64,000 nucleotides of DNA, taken from positions 124,001 through 188,000 of the forward strand of contig JAPJBO010000054.1 of the NCBI GenBank assembly GCA_030068145.1. Direction: 5' to 3'. Positions 53,446 through 64,000 of the stretch are shown here, in pieces. Position numbers and translations under genes: made by a program. The DNA comes from Diplonema papillatum (taxonomy: Eukaryota > Euglenozoa > Diplonemea > Diplonemida > Diplonemidae). The notes beneath the pieces are model-generated. The model was not told the origin of the DNA, did not search any database, and saw only the letters and a list, made by a program, of their open reading frames with translations. Numbering within the stretch: the first letter of the stretch is position 1; every line of letters starts with the position of its first letter.

Positions 53446-53935
53446 TTGCGGGGGGGGGTCGTAGTTTAATGGTTCGGCAGAGCACTACCGACCTCTCATG
53501 CATGGTTGACGCTAGCATCAAGTCGTCTTTCGCGGGAATGCAAGAGTTTTGTTTCCTTTCCTTTTCCACTTTTTCGTTGTCGACAACTTCTTTCTATACC
53601 ATAGTAATTTTGGACTTTTTGGTGCCGTAGATTAGTTAGCTGGAGGGTGGTGTAGAGTACTAGGGACACTGTCCCTTCTGAGCCGTTGGTGGTACAAAGG
53701 TATCCCCAAAACCCCCCGTATTGCATAGTTCCTGCACAGTTCATGCGTATAAGTCGTGCGTGAGCCCCTCCGAAGAAAGGTCCATCGCACTAGTTCCAGG
53801 CTACTTAGCCCGAGTTTCGTGCGCGGGGGTTTGCGAAACGGCGAGGGCTACTTTTATACTGGACTTTCTTTTACAGCGGCAAGTTACCACGGTGCTGCAC
53901 AGCTACTGTCACAAGACTTTCTGCTACTGGATGTC
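53446..53935. other. Unassigned DNA with a tRNA-like 5' half
   Basis: GGTCGTAGTTTAATGG and GGCAGAGCACTACC (53457-53493) resemble the 5' half of a tRNA with an A box, but no matching 3' half follows. A related stretch is at 61895-61920. It is probably a SINE piece. Confidence 0.35.
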
Positions 53936-54140
53936 ACACCGTATGTACCGGCTACACACCGCTTCACACCGCATGTACCGGCTACACACCGCTTTACACC
54001 GTAGGTACCGGCTACACACCGCTTTACACCGTAGGTACCGGCTACACACCGCTTTACACCGTAGGTACCGGCTACACACCGCTTTACACCGTAGGTACCG
54101 GCTCTACCTACCGCTTCACACCGTATGTACCGGCTATACT
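53936..54140. repeat. 30-bp tandem repeat, about 7 copies
   Basis: The unit is CACCGTAGGTACCGGCTACA plus CACCGCTTTA. The period is a multiple of three, so a 159-residue frame crosses it; this is not taken as coding. Confidence 0.9.
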
Positions 54141-54921
54141 ACTGGCCGGTCCGCTGTTGGCACTTTTGTGCCCGTTGTTGGTGGAATTCCTGGACGATGA
54201 GCTCAAAGATGAGTGTGACGAGGTTCAGTGCATGCGGAGTATAAAACTGTAGCCCAACCTCGTATTGTGTAGTACTTGCGTTACTTCGGTTTTCGGGGGG
54301 TATCATACAATTAGAAGAACAGCCCGCACGGTCGAGTCTGCGGTCGTTGCCATCGCCACACAAATGTTCTATTGACCCCATAGGGGAAATTGATCTCCCA
54401 CCAGGCCTTGCGTTGCGCATGCGGAACGTACGGAATTCCGCACGTTAATAAATTGTGATCTTCCGTACGTGCGGAACTCCGTACGTGTTTCCGCACGTGT
54501 TTTCCGCATATATATGTGATGCGGATGTGAGCCCAAAAAAATTTGGCAAGTTGTGGCAGGCTCTCCCTAACTGGTGCACCCTGGACCCTCTACAGCTTGT
54601 ACCACTCCTGCATGAAACTCTGAAACGTTTTTGGAGTGAAAGATCGCTTGAAATTCCGGGGTTTTAAAGTCTCCGGGTGACCTTCGTCGTTATGGGAAGA
54701 TATCCTTTGTGCTCTGAGAGTCGTAAGAGTGGTGGTTACACGAGGCAAGAGGATCGATGGGTACCTTGGTTGTTGGTCATTGGTGGTTTTGGCCATTGTC
54801 CACATACCTTACTTACGGTAGGCCCTCCTCAGTATGGTGCCGCAGTTTTTGTTCTCACCTTTTTGGGCCTTTTCCGCACGTTACGCATGTGAATTAAATT
54901 TGAGCTTAAAAGCATCGGAAG
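54141..54921. other. Palindromic and dispersed repeat sequence
   Basis: 54415-54520 contains overlapping palindromes of CGTACGGAATTCCG and CGCACGTG type. 54630-54830 is near-identical to 60538-60728, starting within repeat C and running through GGTTGTTGGTCATTGGTGG. No gene is seen. Confidence 0.5.
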
Positions 54922-55400
54922 CCATGTCTCCCACTCGTGGGCAGCATTGCCGTCGTCTGCAGTGAAGTGAGCAGGTTCGGGTTATTATTTTACTTGTGTA
55001 CGTTGTCGACAACATTCTTTACTTTCAGCGTCTCTTCATCCTTTTTCAGTGACGGTGTTGAAGGTTTGCACAGGCACGAGTTCGAACAGCCTCTTCAGGG
55101 CTGTGGTCGGTGCCGTAGCCAATACAAAAAAGTTCTATTAGTCCCTCGGGGAAATTGATCTCCTACTCGTGGACATCATTGCCGTCGTCTTAAAAAAAGG
55201 TTCGTGCAGAAAGAAGGTTTCTACAGACACCAGTTCGAACAGCCTCTCAGGGCTGTGGTCGGTGCCGTAGCCAACACAAAAAAGTTCTATTAGTCCCTCG
55301 GGGAAATTGATCTCCTACTTGTGGACATCATTGCCGTCGTCTTAAAAGAAGGTTCGTACAGACAATTTCGAACAGCCTCTTCAGGGCTGTGATCGGTGCT
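54922..55400. repeat. About 150-bp tandem repeat, 3 copies
   Basis: Copies share TCGAACAGCCTCTTCAGGGC and GGGGAAATTGATCTCCTAC followed by a block around ATTGCCGTCGTCTT. The second and third copies are 152 bases apart. Confidence 0.7.
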
Positions 55401-57374
55401 GCAACTTGAGCTTGGCCGGTTGTACCTTGATGGGCCGTGATAATGACAATTCCCTCTGTGCAGCTCCAGGGAACAGGGAATGTCGGGTTGGGTAGGCCCT
55501 GCTTTTCTGTCATTTACACATTTCTTCCGTTCTTTGAGAGACGTTTATCATCAAAAAGAACTGATATCTCCGCGGCTTTCAGGTCTCTTTCCGTTCAGGC
55601 TAGTCCCGGAAACAGCAGCACAGCCAACCCCAGAGAGGAGAAATTGAGAAATACAGCGTAGGGCAGAGGAAATCTTAGCTTAGTGTTTTTAGGGGGTCAA
55701 TTTTGCGTATAGTGGCTACGTCCTCTTACCCTGAACCAGGGGTTACGTTTGGAATATATTTCTGGGCTTCTTCATGCGGTCGACGATTTACGTCGTTCTG
55801 CGTCTTTCGCGGTGCAGACTGGTGGTTATAGTTTTTCACCAACAGGCTAGTCCTCCCGACTATTATCCTTCTTTCGTTGCCGGGACATGGCTCGGACACC
55901 TCTTGGATGGAATGGTGTAGGCAAGTGCGTAAGCGGTCGTGTGAGGGGGAGAGCAGGCCTTACGTTCAGCATGCTGAACGTACTGATTTCAGCACGTTAA
56001 TTTTCTTAGTTTCTTTTTGTACACATGCTGAATCAGTACGTGGACACGTGCTCAAATCACTGCGTTATCAGCACGCACTATCTTTTCTGCAGGTCGGCAG
56101 ATCCTGCCGTTGCTTGCCACCGCGACACTGGAGGGTTGAGGCCGGAGAGGAGGCAGAGACAAAGAGAGAGAGAGAGAGAGACGAGTTAGAGTGCAGGGAC
56201 CATCTCTCCGGGGAGTTTCCGGTCTCCTCACTTCTCTTCGCACTGCTACGGCGGGCGTAAGTCGCTCCGGAGGCGCACAAAGACATGCAACACTGGCAGG
56301 TAAGCCCCCTATGCTCTATTTCTTTTTTGTCTGACCCTACGTACTGGTTTGCAGTAGGTATTTAGCTCCAAGACTAAAGAGCTGCGTAAGCCCTGGGGGA
56401 GATAGAGAAAAGACCTGCACCAGTATGCCGTCAATTTACATCATCTCAGACTTCTCTAGCGTCTTCTACCGACAAAAAATTGTGTGACCACAATCCCGTG
56501 GCGCCTCGTGGGGTGGGTGGTTGAGCGAAGGCAAAGGGGAGCACGAGTGTTCCGAGGGAAAGGGGCCCTGGTCTGCAGTACGCAAGTGAGATTTAGGATC
56601 ATGCGTTGCATGTGCGCACGTGCCGTCAGCCGTTTTGAAAGCTAGTTATAATAACACGGTACGTTGCCAACTGTCGTCTTTAGAGTAACAAACGCGAATG
56701 CTGAGAGAAATTGCTCCTCGTCGGCCAGACTTGGCTGTGTTTCTTCTTTTTTCGTTTCGTGCTTCCGGCGGCAGTCTAGGCTTTTCTTTGTCGGGTACTC
56801 ATTTGCAGGCAAGACTCCCCACCAACGCAAACGAAGGTGGTACTTTTGTTGTTGCTTATTTCTTGTAAGCGGAATCTTTTTTGCCACCAGTTTTCTAGCG
56901 TTTATTGTGGTTTAGAGGTTCGGTGTTTTAGGGTCTCCGGTTGACCATTGAGGCTGATAGGCGGATAGTATGAGGGATGTAGGTATGATTATACACTTTA
57001 ACTACGGTTAGCCAAGTTGTAAGTGTTGCGACCGACACCAAGAAGAAATTCGCTTTAACTTTAGTCTTGGGCCCCCCACGCGCATGCATGTTGTTTTCTT
57101 TTCGTGTGTACCTTGTCGTTTTCAAATTCTAGCTCAGGGTTGTTGAGGAGCCTCAGGGTGCGTCTTCACATGGACTTTCTTCTTCCACCAGTCATTTTTC
57201 CGGTCGTCATCATTGCGATCAGTCATTGTCGGTCATCATCATTCGCACGTGTCTATTTGAGAAAAGACGGGGAACGCATGAATTTTATTTGTGCGCACTA
57301 GCGGAACTCACCTGCTTTGGTAAGCTGCCAACTACTAATTCTTAGTACCAACAATGCATTGTTACCACAAGAAA
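55401..57374. other. Dispersed repeats, no gene supported
   Basis: 55965-56080 repeats the palindromic sequence of 33360-33450 (GTACTGATTTCAGCACG) in inverted orientation. 56165-56230 is a (GA)n tract plus GAGTGCAGGGACCATC, as in intron 3. 56893-57080 is a long repeat C. 57270-57360 matches 9370-9475. Confidence 0.5.
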
Positions 57375-58640
57375 ATGGCCCAGGACTTACGCACCACGTG
57401 CAACGTTACCCAACTCACGCATTTGAGCGCATTGGGAGTGGACCGGCTGGGGGGAGTTGGCCTATTGACCTGCAATTGGTGTCCAGAGGTTGGCGCATTG
57501 GCCACTGCGAAGAGTGAACCGGTTGCTCCATCAAAACGAGTGCCGGCATTGCATCCAAGATTTTGGAGGCACTGCGGCCGGCCGACGAAACGTGACACGC
57601 TGCAAAACAAATACCGGCGCGTCATCCGGACAGGAGTTGACTAACACCCGTGGGCAGTGCTACCCGGCTCATGCATGGGGCGTACAAGTGAGTGGACCAG
57701 TTGCAACACGCAAAACACAAGCGCCGGCATGGATCCAGCACTCGTTTAAAGCGGAAGTTGATCCTCCTGATCAACTCATACAGACCGCTGCATTGTTTGC
57801 AGTGCGAGCAGGGGTTGCAGCAAGCAAAATATGCGCTGTCGTGAAGGCACTGCGTACTACCCGACTGCATTTGCTCAAGCTCCCTGCAATTGGTTCCCAG
57901 AGGTTTGACGCGCGAGCCGGCCGCAACAAGCCCAACGAATTACCAGCAAGTCATCCAGGTATGTGGGGCGTAATGCCTGCACCCCGCGTGCAACGTTACC
58001 CGACTCATGCTTTGAATAATGCGAGTGGACCAGTTGCGACGAGCTGAACAAGCGCTGTCATACACCGAGCACCGTTATGGAGACCCCCCAACTCCTGCAT
58101 CTGCTCAACCACTGCACTTGGGTGCCTAGAGGTTGGCGCGCAGCCGGCTGAAAGAAGACCAACGAATTCCCAGCAGTTCATCCAGGGAGGTGGGCGTATT
58201 GACTACCCCACGTGCAGCGCTACCCGACTCATGCATTGATTAATGCGAGTGGACCAGTTGCGACGAGCTGAACAAGCGCTGTCATACACCGAGCACTGTT
58301 CTGGAGACACGCCCCCAACTCTTGCATCTGCTCAACCACTGCACCTGGGTGCCCGGAGGTTGGCGCGCGAGCCGACTGAAGCAAGACCAACAAATTATCC
58401 AGGGAGGTGGGCGCTTTGACGACGTACCGCGTGCAACTTTACCCGTCTCATGCACTGATTAATGCGAGTGGACCGGTTGCGACGCTGTTGTATGAAGACA
58501 CCTCCCAACTTCTGAATCTGCTCAACCACTGCAAGCACTTGGGTGCCCAGAGGTTTGCACATTGGCGCACTCCATGCGTGCGGTGCGAGAGCCGGTCGCT
58601 CACTAGCGAGTGCCAGCATGAATCTAGCACTGTTTTGAGT
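57375..58640. repeat. Diverged tandem array, period about 220-330, 5 copies
   Basis: Blocks like CGTGCAACGTTACCCGACTC, GCGAGTGGACCAGTTGCGAC and CATTGATTAATG recur at about 57400, 57656, 57988, 58213 and 58434. The third and fourth copies are the most alike. Confidence 0.75.
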
Positions 58641-59867
58641 GAAAGCTTGCTTGCTAGAAAACCCGGGACTTTTTAGTCTCCGGGTGACCGTCGTCGAATG
58701 GGTTCTCTTTTGTGGTATTGTAAAAGGTGTGCCACGGCGTAGGATCTTCCGCTTCGGACAGAGAAAAAATATTGGCTCAACCACTAGGCAGTACTACGGG
58801 AAGAAGGGCCGGGGGGATTGTTCATTTTTTTGTAGCGTACGCGGAGTGTTCTTTCCTCGTTTTCTTTGTGTGTAGCAGTGCGTCGAATCCTTGGGGCAAT
58901 CAAGAGGCTGCTTCTCATGCGCTGTTCTGGTTCTGCAGCTGATCCCATACCTGAGAGGCTGGACTCTGTTGCTCGGGCAAGGGGGGGATGAGTTGTAAGA
59001 ACGAACGGTGGAGGCCAGCACCAGAAGCTGGCGTCAAAGCCGGAGTTAAAAAAAGCGGGGGTCAAAAGAACCCGCGGTTCCGGTGTGTATCTACACGCGT
59101 TTTGGCTGTAGCACACCCGCTTTTGGGGTAGGACTGTAGGCACACCCTCTTCAACTCCACCTTTTGAGGCTAGACCTTCACCACAAGGTGTGCGTGCTTG
59201 GAATGAATACGTGCTCAACCACCAGCCCACATCCTGGACGTGGTTCAGGTGGCAAATTTGGCAAATGATCATGATCAGAAGGTCCTACTTGGGCGGTTCA
59301 GTTTCCTCACGCATTGCCTGTGGCTAATCAGTTTAAAAACTCCGGGCGCCCGCCCCACTTGTGACTGCGATTTAGCTGGGACGCAGTGACTTATCTTCTT
59401 AATCACGCAAGAGGAAGGGCGTGGGTACTAGACAATCTTGTGGACCGCCCCCACAACGTATTGCGAAGACCCCGGGAATAGTTGGGTCGTAGCTCTCCAC
59501 AAAGACAGATGGAAAAAAGAAGGCATTTTATTCTTCGCTTTTTCTCACGAACGGGGGGGTCGGTCCTGCTTTTGGCATTTTTTGCAAGTTCTCAATCGTG
59601 GATAGCACAAGCCCAAGAGGTGTCTAGTCAACTATTCCCTGCAGTACTAGCATACGTTCAACTTTCAGAAAGTTTCAAGAAAATAAATAGACGCAGCGGC
59701 AGCGTGTTTTCGGTGAATTCCGAACCCGAAAAAGAAAGCAGGGACCAACGGGGCGGAAAACCGATCAACCGGCACGCACAAATTCGCAGCTTCGCTTCCG
59801 CCCTCCAATGACAGCACGTGTCAGACAGCCCCGTTGAGAAGGTTGATCCCGCTTCGACGGGGCTGCT
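58641..59867. other. Unassigned DNA
   Basis: Repeat C is at 58650-58720. Frames of up to 162 residues have no recognisable motifs. Confidence 0.4.
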
Positions 59868-60025
59868 GTACACAGTACTGTGCACCCACAACTTTCCCGC
59901 AATGTGGTATGTTCAGTAGAAGTCCATTCCGTCGACACAAATTTCACCCACGCATCATGCGACACCGGAACCCAATTTCCCATTGGCATGGGGTAGGTTG
60001 TGGGTGCACAGTACTGCTGTACTGG
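59868..60025. repeat. Small inverted-repeat element, about 155 bp
   Basis: The arms CAGTACTGTGCACCCACAAC (left) and GTTGTGGGTGCACAGTACTG (right) are perfect inverted matches of 20 bases around a core of about 110 bases. It is MITE-like. Confidence 0.65.
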
Positions 60026-61002
60026 GCGTTGCTCCAGCGTCTGACGAGCATTTTCCTTCTTCTTTTACCGTCGACGTCGTCGGTTTTGGTGTCGGTGCAG
60101 GTATGTCACAGTTCAATCCTTCGCTGGGGAGGTCGGAGTATCTCCTGCGAGACGCCGTGTTTGCTTCTCTGGTCAAGCCAGTAACATCGCCTTCTCTGTT
60201 CGCTGTTTTCCTATATTCCTTCTTGTCTTTTTCCCAGTTGCTGTGCTCGTTTTGCCGCACGACCGACGTGTTATGAGGCTTCACAGTTTATAACATGTGA
60301 AAAGACATAACATGCGAGCACGCGTATTACTTGTAACTTCCATGACACAAGTCAGTCGTGCACGGTCTCCCCCCAACGACTGCAAGTGTCATGCTCGTCC
60401 ACCAGAATGCTTTCTTTGTGTTACCAACGACAGCTTGGGCCCGCGAAACTAGCCCAGCTCAAGGTGTGGTTTGCCCCTTCTGGGCAAGCTTTGCCGGTAT
60501 CTGGATGTAGCTTTCTCGCTTCCGACTCTTTTTCTTTTTTTAGAGTGAAAGTTCGCTTGAAACTCCGGGGTTTCAAAGTCTCCGGGCGACCTTCGTCGTT
60601 TTGGGAAGATATCCTTTGTGCTCTGAGTGTCGTAAGAGTGGTGGTTACATGAGGTAAGAGGATCGGTGGGTACCTTGGTTGTTGGTCATTGGTGGTTTCG
60701 GCCTTTGTCCACATACGCTACTTACTTTTTTTGTGATTCCGACGATCTCTTATGAGCGTACATAAAATTGTGTCTTTCCACCTTTCTGTTTGTTTGTGAT
60801 GCTCACCATCATGTTCCCCCGGTGCCAAACTACCCGGAATGCTTTTCTTTGTGACAGCTGGTACCCCAAGACAAGCCCCGCCGCAGGTTTGCTCCTTCGT
60901 GGCAGGTACTCCGTCAGGGTACCGGAAGCTGCTTCCGGTCTCCGTTTCGAGCGTTTTTTTCGGGGGGGGGTTTGTTTTTTGTACAAGCACCTGCTTTGTA
61001 GG
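60026..61002. other. Unassigned DNA with repeat C and a duplicated block
   Basis: 60538-60728 is the second copy of the block at 54630-54830. No gene is seen. Confidence 0.4.
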
Positions 61003-61197
61003 AAATGCTTGAGGAGACTGCCAGTTGCGATAGATCAAAGGAGGTAAAAATGTGCTGTAGCCCACACGAAACACAGGTAACCCTGGGTTTAGTGGCGGGC
61101 GTAAGCGTTCAACAAAGAAGACCCACTTTGTAGTTGTATTGTTTTCTCCCCCTCTAACCTCCTTCGAAATGAGCACAAGGCAGTCCCTCGAGTATTT
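61003..61197 (+). repeat. Element A, second full copy
   Basis: 195 bp, matching 848-1040 closely. The preceding 30 bases (AAGCACCTGCTTTGTAGG) are shared as well. Confidence 0.75.
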
Positions 61198-62589
61198 TCC
61201 TTTGTGTTTCCGACGATCTCGTATGGGGCGTACAATTTGGTTGTCTTTCGACCGCTTTTGCTTGTTTGTGGAGTTCCGTTTCATGTGTTCTTCCCCCGCC
61301 CAACGACAGCAAGTGTCTGACAAGCCAACCCGGAAGTGGTTCATTCCTCTTGGCAGGATTCCTCTACCGACGGAAGCTGCATCCAGAGAGAGAGAGAGAG
61401 GGAGAGAAGAAATGCGTAGTTTTGTTTTATTCTTTTACTTGTTTGTTGTCGACAACATATTGTGGTTGAAAGAGAGGAAAGAGAAGAAGGGGTCAAGTGC
61501 CAAAAAAAAGGTTAGGATAACGGAAACGGTGGTTCGGAAAAGAGGAGTCTTTGAAGAGTGTTTCAAGGGTGGGGGAGACACGCGCTGGGGGAGGGACGTG
61601 CGCCGGTTCTCTGTTGTCTTGCGACGTTTCTATTGCTTGCGTGTCTGGTGTTATCCAACCATACCCAAGTCCTTCAAAAGTTCTATACTTATATCTCGGT
61701 GTCGCAACCTTTCTTGTACCTGCCACCGACCCGTTTGTCGGTGTTTGTCTACGAAAACTTGATCCATAAAAAATGTGGCACCTGCCCCAATTCGTACGGA
61801 AGTCCTACATTCACAATTCGGGTAACACCAGAGCCTCGTTCTCTTGATTTTCCCTGTCTGTCTGTGCGGGGGTTGTGGGGAAAACCCTGAGTTTAGTGTT
61901 TAGACAGAACACTGCCTCTCGTGCATGTTTGATGCTAGCTAGTTTGAAGAGAAGAAAATTCAAGAAATGGCAAAAAAAAAAAAAAAAAAAAACAGGAAAA
62001 AAGACGTAGAAAAGAAATAAAAAGGTGGGAAATGGGAGCGTAAGACTCCGTAAATAGGGTGTGAAACCTATAGGGACTGGCCCCCTGCCATTCTGGTTTT
62101 CACCGCGGGTTCCGTTATTGCTGACCATTCCAGAAATGGAGCTAAACCGGCGAGTCCTTCAGGTGGGGATTTTCAGTCCGATTCCGGCGCGAACTCAACT
62201 TCTTTCGGTTCCATTGTCTTCTTCTGGAGAAGGGACGGGCCCGGGAGAGCTTTGTTTGCGGCGATGTTGTTTGGTGGTACCGGCAATCGCACATCTTCGA
62301 GCAGCGGGGCAACCCCTCAAGTACGCCTCAGATGCAAAAAAGTGCGTCAACGCGTTTTTGTGCGTGACATCGATTCAACTTGGTTTGTACTCACACCGCA
62401 GACCACAAGGAGACACAAGAGACACGGCAGTGAGCGTCTTCAAATTTTCCGGCGTTGCCGTGATGCACTTCAGGTGTTCCACACCCCCGTCGGCTCCGGT
62501 TCCTGGGTCTTTTCAAGTCGGGCGCACACTCTTGCCGTGACGCTTCTCCTGTGCCTCGTTTTCTGAGCCAGTCCTGTGCTAGCCTGATT
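61198..62589. other. Unassigned DNA
   Basis: Contains (GA)n at about 61387-61404, GTTGTCGACAAC at about 61446-61457 and a poly-A tract at about 61973-61992. A plus frame of 207 residues (61139-61762) starts in element A and looks non-coding. Confidence 0.4.
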
Positions 62590-62950
62590 GAATGTGATAG
62601 ACTATAAATGCTGAGGTTAGAATGCAGAATAACTGTAGCGATGGCCTGCATTACTACTATGATTGCGTGATAGCCTAACGATAGCCTGATAGAATGTGAT
62701 AAATGCTGAGGTTACAATGCAGAATATCTGTAGCGATGGCCTACTATAATTGCGTGATAGCCTAACAATAGCCTGATAGAATGTGATAAATGCTGAGGTT
62801 ACAATGCAGAATATCTGTAGCGATGGCCTGCATTACTACTATGATGCGTGATAGCCTAACGATAGCCTGTGCTAGCCTGATAGACTGCGTTAGACAGCAC
62901 CAGGCAGTTAGATGCACTTCCAGGAAAGAGGGGTGGGCTGGCTCATATAC
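62590..62950 (-). repeat. Diverged satellite relic, inverted, about 3 copies
   Basis: Units contain GCAGAATATCTGTAGCGATG, the reverse complement of the core of the 105-bp satellite at 27191-32718. They are joined by TAGCCTGATAGAATGTGATA instead of the satellite's other half. The edge (about 62905-62945) matches the satellite's left flank (about 26955-27000). It looks like an unamplified relative of that array. Confidence 0.7.
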
Positions 62951-63278
62951 GACCCCCCCGCCACATTATTCGGGTGCTTCGAAAATCGTGCGTGCATGAT
63001 TTCCTCTACGCTGGGTTTTTTTGTGGTCTCGCACGAGGGAAAAAACTGTAGCAGCTCAAAAAGGAGAAGGAGAAAAGAATGGTACGGCGCTCTCTTTTTC
63101 TTTTTAGAGTGAAAGCTTTTTGTCTGTGCGCACCGAGGCGTGCTCATCTGTTTGTTTGATGAGTTGCAGTTGTAGTGACGCTGCCTACTACGCATTTTCC
63201 GTACCAACGATGTATTGTTAACACAAAAGAAGAAGGAAACGAACAGCTGAGCAAGGACAAGGACTCTTGAAGTCTGTG

Positions 63279-63378
<100 letters not shown>

Positions 63379-63626
63379 TTATTTGCGCCATGACACAAAT
63401 CGGGTGCGATTCGTCTTGTATATTTCCTTTTTCTTCCTTTCAACCCTATCGACTTTCCTTTCGGTTCTGAGGCGAAAGGTTGTTGGTCAAGTCTGTTTCG
63501 TACAATGGTGTGCTCCTGGTGTTCCATTCCAAGTTGCTATTCGGCGAAGGGAACCCCTGCGAATTACCGACTTATCGCGCAGTACACGCGGGAGCGGTTG
63601 TATGCAGATCACTTACGGCGGGGAAC

Positions 63627-63934
63627 TTTTCCAAAGTTGACAAGTGGACAACATTTCCAAAGTTGCGCCCGCACTGATGAGACGAAGTAATGATCAGCAT
63701 CAACTCTCGCGTGCATACTAGGTGTAAACCTCTCTGAATGGGGGGGTTTCCTGCACCTAGCACTTTTTCGTTGGCTTCGTTTTTTCCAAAGTTGACAAGT
63801 GGACAACATTTCCAAAGTTGCGCCCGCACTGATGAGACGAAGTAATGATCAGCATCAACTCTCGCGTGCATACTAGGTGTAAACCTCTCTGAATGGGGGG
63901 GTTTCCTGCACCTAGCACTTTTTCGTTGGCTTCG
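63627..63934. repeat. 154-bp tandem duplication
   Basis: 63627-63780 and 63781-63934 look identical. The unit is related to repeat E at 46800-46970 (GATCAGCATCAACTC, then TAAACCTCTCT and a G run). Confidence 0.85.
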
Positions 63935-64000
63935 TTTTTTCCTCCATGTGTCAACCGTTGTTTGGAAATGTTCCCTTCAGTACACACTGCTGCTGAAAAA

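Noticed and set aside
53936-54200. 159-residue repeat protein over the 30-bp array
   Set aside because: The frame stays open because 30 is a multiple of three, with no flanking coding signal.

Overview
The window looks like repeat-rich nuclear DNA of a eukaryote, most likely a unicellular alga or other protist. The support is: genes split by GT-AG introns, low gene density, many families of terminal-inverted-repeat elements, a tyrosine-recombinase retrotransposon, long satellite arrays and few long open frames. I cannot assign the species. Codon use in the real exons is GC-rich, while the intergenic DNA is close to balanced.

Layout. 1-2.7 kb: a 43-bp tandem array, a dispersed inverted-repeat element and a tRNA-like unit. 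3.9-11.6 kb (minus strand): the main host gene, which I rebuild as four exons joined by three phase-1 introns. It would encode four tandem caspase/metacaspase-fold domains, all without the catalytic cysteine, then a PDZ half-domain and a heptad-repeat tail. Extra copies of its first exon (11.8-12.2 kb) and of an internal module (8.9-9.1 kb) lie beside or inside it. 13.1-19.8 kb: a whole-looking tyrosine-recombinase retrotransposon in 184-bp repeats, with a 1.6-kb Mutator-like element in its outer repeat. 20.6-25.8 kb: a minus-strand gene with three novel Cys/His modules; its promoter and first 64 codons are amplified as a 563-bp tandem array. 27.2-32.7 kb: about 53 copies of a 105-bp satellite in five higher-order blocks. 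32.8-33.4 kb: an unrecognised minus-strand exon. 34.3-38.7 kb: a CACTA-like element with subterminal palindromic arrays. 41.6-46.8 kb: a 5.2-kb element with a TAA target duplication and inverted arrays of a 41-bp repeat; a related empty site lies at 34.7 kb. 47-64 kb: mostly small dispersed repeats, minisatellites, gene fragments and short inverted-repeat elements, with no convincing complete gene.

How it fits together. Only three host coding units are well supported: the multi-caspase-PDZ gene, the Cys/His-module gene and the 193-residue exon. Two of the three have tandemly copied 5' ends. Two of the three introns of the caspase gene carry the same dispersed repeats that fill the intergenic DNA. 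The most interesting candidate for an undescribed system is the four-domain pseudo-caspase/PDZ protein, a likely non-catalytic scaffold. Next are the Cys/His-module protein with its multiplied promoter, and the satellite whose probable precursor survives in inverted orientation at 62.6 kb.
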